From Endozoicomonas_A sp049275935 (GTDB taxonomy: Bacteria > Pseudomonadota > Gammaproteobacteria > Pseudomonadales > Endozoicomonadaceae): a stretch of DNA of 64,000 bases. Below are positions 62,769 through 64,000 of this stretch, piece after piece; the first letter of the stretch is position 1; every line of letters begins with the position of its first letter. The notes beneath the pieces were generated by a model. That model searched no databases, was not told the DNA's origin, and saw only the letters and a list, made by a program, of their open reading frames with translations. The stretch covers positions 4,774,001-4,838,000 of the forward strand of contig NZ_CP184830.1 of NCBI RefSeq assembly GCF_049275935.1, given 5' to 3'. The translations under genes and the position numbers were made by a program.

Positions 62769-63563
62769 ATGACTGCCAAGACAGCTGCTGTATCTTCTAT
62801 ACCTCAGACCCATCGTCAGGAATTGATTGTTGATTTGATTCGTCAGCATGGCTTTATGACGACCGATGAATTGGTGCAACACTTTAAAGTGGCTGCCCAA
62901 ACGATTCGCAGAGATTTGAATGAGCTGGACAAAAAGAACCTGATCTCAAGGCATCACGGTGGTGCAGGTATGCCGTCCAGTAGTACAGTCAACACGGCTT
63001 ATTCAGAGCGCAAGATGAGCCTGAGTGAAGAAAAGGCTTGTATTGCTGCCGAGCTGGTAAAAAGAATCCCCGATGGTGCATCACTGTTTATCAATATCGG
63101 TACTTCAACTGAAGCTGTGGCCAGGGCATTGTTGAATCACAAGGCGTTAAGAGTCGTTACCAATAACCTTCATGTGGCGTCAATTTTGCTACAGCGCGAA
63201 GACTTTACCGTTGTCATTGCAGGGGGGGAAGTCCGTAATCGTGATGGCGGTATTGTCGGTCAGGCAACCCGGGATTTTATTGAGCAATTCAGAGTGGATT
63301 ATGCCGTCATGGGCATCAGTGGCATCGATATGGACGGTGCCCTGATGGACTTCGATTACCATGAAGTCAGGGTCGCTCAGGCCATGATTGGTAATGCCAA
63401 ACACTGTTTCCTGGCAGCGGATCACAGTAAATATGGTCGCAGTGCTATGGTCAGGCTGGGTCATCTTGAGCAGATTGATGTCCTGTTCACGGATGTTGAG
63501 CCACCTGAGCCGCTTAAAGAGGTTATGGCAAATTGCGCGATAGAGATGGTAATTTGCGAATAA
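62769..63563 (+). CDS. glpR: DeoR-family repressor, GlpR-like
   Basis: The 264-residue regulator has a DeoR helix-turn-helix (about 20-60: T-D-E-L-V-Q-H-F-K-V-A-A-Q-T-I-R-R-D-L) and a C-terminal sugar-phosphate sensor with I-N-I-G-T-S-T-E. Overall it matches GlpR, the glycerol-3-phosphate-responsive repressor (252 residues in E. coli). No glp gene is visible next to it, so the specificity is inferred. Confidence 0.85.
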   Translation: MTAKTAAVSSIPQTHRQELIVDLIRQHGFMTTDELVQHFKVAAQTIRRDLNELDKKNLISRHHGGAGMPSSSTVNTAYSERKMSLSEEKACIAAELVKRIPDGASLFINIGTSTEAVARALLNHKALRVVTNNLHVASILLQREDFTVVIAGGEVRNRDGGIVGQATRDFIEQFRVDYAVMGISGIDMDGALMDFDYHEVRVAQAMIGNAKHCFLAADHSKYGRSAMVRLGHLEQIDVLFTDVEPPEPLKEVMANCAIEMVICE

Positions 63564-63584
63564 CGGATCACTGTCGCTCATAAA

Positions 63585-63637
63585 AAGTGCTTTTACTCAA
63601 AAAAAGGTTAATGGTTAAAGAGAACCAAAAAGCACTT
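63585..63637. repeat. Inverted repeat after the GlpR-like gene
   Basis: AAGTGCTTTT (63585-63594) and AAAAGCACTT (63628-63637) form a perfect 10-base stem around a 33-base loop. The loop is long for a terminator; it could be an operator or an RNA end. The rest of 63564-63759 has no supported gene. Confidence 0.45.
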
Positions 63638-63759
63638 GTAGCCATACCAGATTAAATTTTCATCCGTTAAAGGACTTTCAACCATATACTAACCAGAATA
63701 CGGCGGACTTTCAGGTGAAGAAGAACAAGCTCTTATCTCAGAGATTAAAGTCCGCTAGC

Positions 63760-63999
63760 TTATATGCTATCGCTATTTATGAAGTTGACGCGAGCTTGAA
63801 ACAACAAATTTAACATATACAAAGTATTAAGGTCTGGACCCTCCGGGTGCTGGATAGATGTGACGTTATCAGCTTCTATCAAGAAATGAACAGGTGAGTC
63901 CTCTCGCTGGGTTGTCCTTTCCTTGAGGGGAGTCCTACACATAGGACATACATCACCATGCTCTAGCCAGGTTACCAGGCAGGATGTGTGAAAATTGTG
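63760..63999 (-). CDS. RING-H2 finger protein, C-terminal part (partial at window edge)
   Basis: The minus strand enters the window reading H-N-F-H-T-S-C-L-V-T-W-L-E-H-G and D-V-C-P-M-C-R-T-P-L, the second half of a RING-H2 finger (H-x2-H-x2-C-x10-C-x2-C). About 55 residues follow to the stop at 63760. RING-H2 domains are eukaryotic E3 ubiquitin ligases; in bacteria they are known from host-acting effectors. The first half of the finger and the start lie beyond the window, so the full architecture is unknown. The AT-rich C-terminus has no recognised domain. Confidence 0.75.
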   Translation of the reverse strand, partial: HNFHTSCLVTWLEHGDVCPMCRTPLKERTTQREDSPVHFLIEADNVTSIQHPEGPDLNTLYMLNLLFQARVNFINSDSI

Positions 64000-64000
64000 G

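Overview
The window looks like a chromosomal segment of a marine, host-associated gammaproteobacterium of the Oceanospirillales type. Endozoicomonas or a close relative is my best guess. The reasons are a Pseudomonas-like housekeeping block at the right end (DUF2062 gene, comEC, exbB, exbD, lpxK, Trm112-like gene, kdsB, low-molecular-weight phosphatase, murB), many decayed insertion sequences, and a eukaryotic-type RING-H2 finger protein running off the right edge. The assignment is inference; no rRNA or tRNA gene was seen.

Region 1 (1 to about 20.6 kb) is the late structural module of a lambda-like siphovirus prophage, almost all on the plus strand: large terminase, gpW-like connector, portal, ClpP-type prohead protease, gpD-like decoration protein, gpE-like capsid, FII/Z/U-like connector and tail-completion genes, tail tube, tape measure, and large tail-tip or fibre proteins. 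Genes foreign to this order are spliced in: a small PD-(D/E)XK-like protein before the terminase, a minus-strand BrnA-domain protein with membrane helices between gpW and portal, a minus-strand RlaP-like nucleotidyltransferase where tail chaperones normally lie, and a charged, AT-rich gene with its own terminator. No integrase, repressor, replication or lysis genes lie in the window.

Region 2 (20.6 to about 50 kb) is a defence island on a bed of mobile-element debris. It holds a membrane-anchored Mrr-like endonuclease and a GIY-YIG nuclease; a small cluster with a metallophosphoesterase; a four-gene ABC three-component (ABC-3C) operon; a type III restriction-modification pair with an upstream UvrD/AddB-like helicase-nuclease; an intact IS1182-family element; a CoiA-like protein divergent from a two-helix membrane protein; a RelE/NadS-type toxin-antitoxin pair; a cold-shock gene; and a McrB/McrC-like pair. 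Relics of IS5, IS21, IS110, a recombinase-like gene, a second copy of a phage tail-end gene and a second toxin promoter show repeated insertion and decay.

Region 3 (about 49 to 52.7 kb) holds poorly recognised genes (a 405-residue protein, small secreted or hypothetical proteins) and a Blc-type lipocalin. Region 4 (52.8 to 64 kb) is core genome: DNA uptake (ComEC), an ExbBD energy transducer, lipid A and KDO synthesis (LpxK, KdsB), peptidoglycan synthesis and crosslinking (MurB, L,D-transpeptidase), a GlpR-like repressor, and at the edge the partial RING-H2 protein.

Most interesting are the ABC-3C operon, in which two adjacent proteins share an 18-residue Gly/Asn/His-rich tag; the apparent cargo slot bounded by a duplicated phage gene and a duplicated 83-bp segment; the BrnA-membrane and RlaP morons inside the structural operon; and the RING-H2 protein. 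All functions are read from motifs and gene order only.
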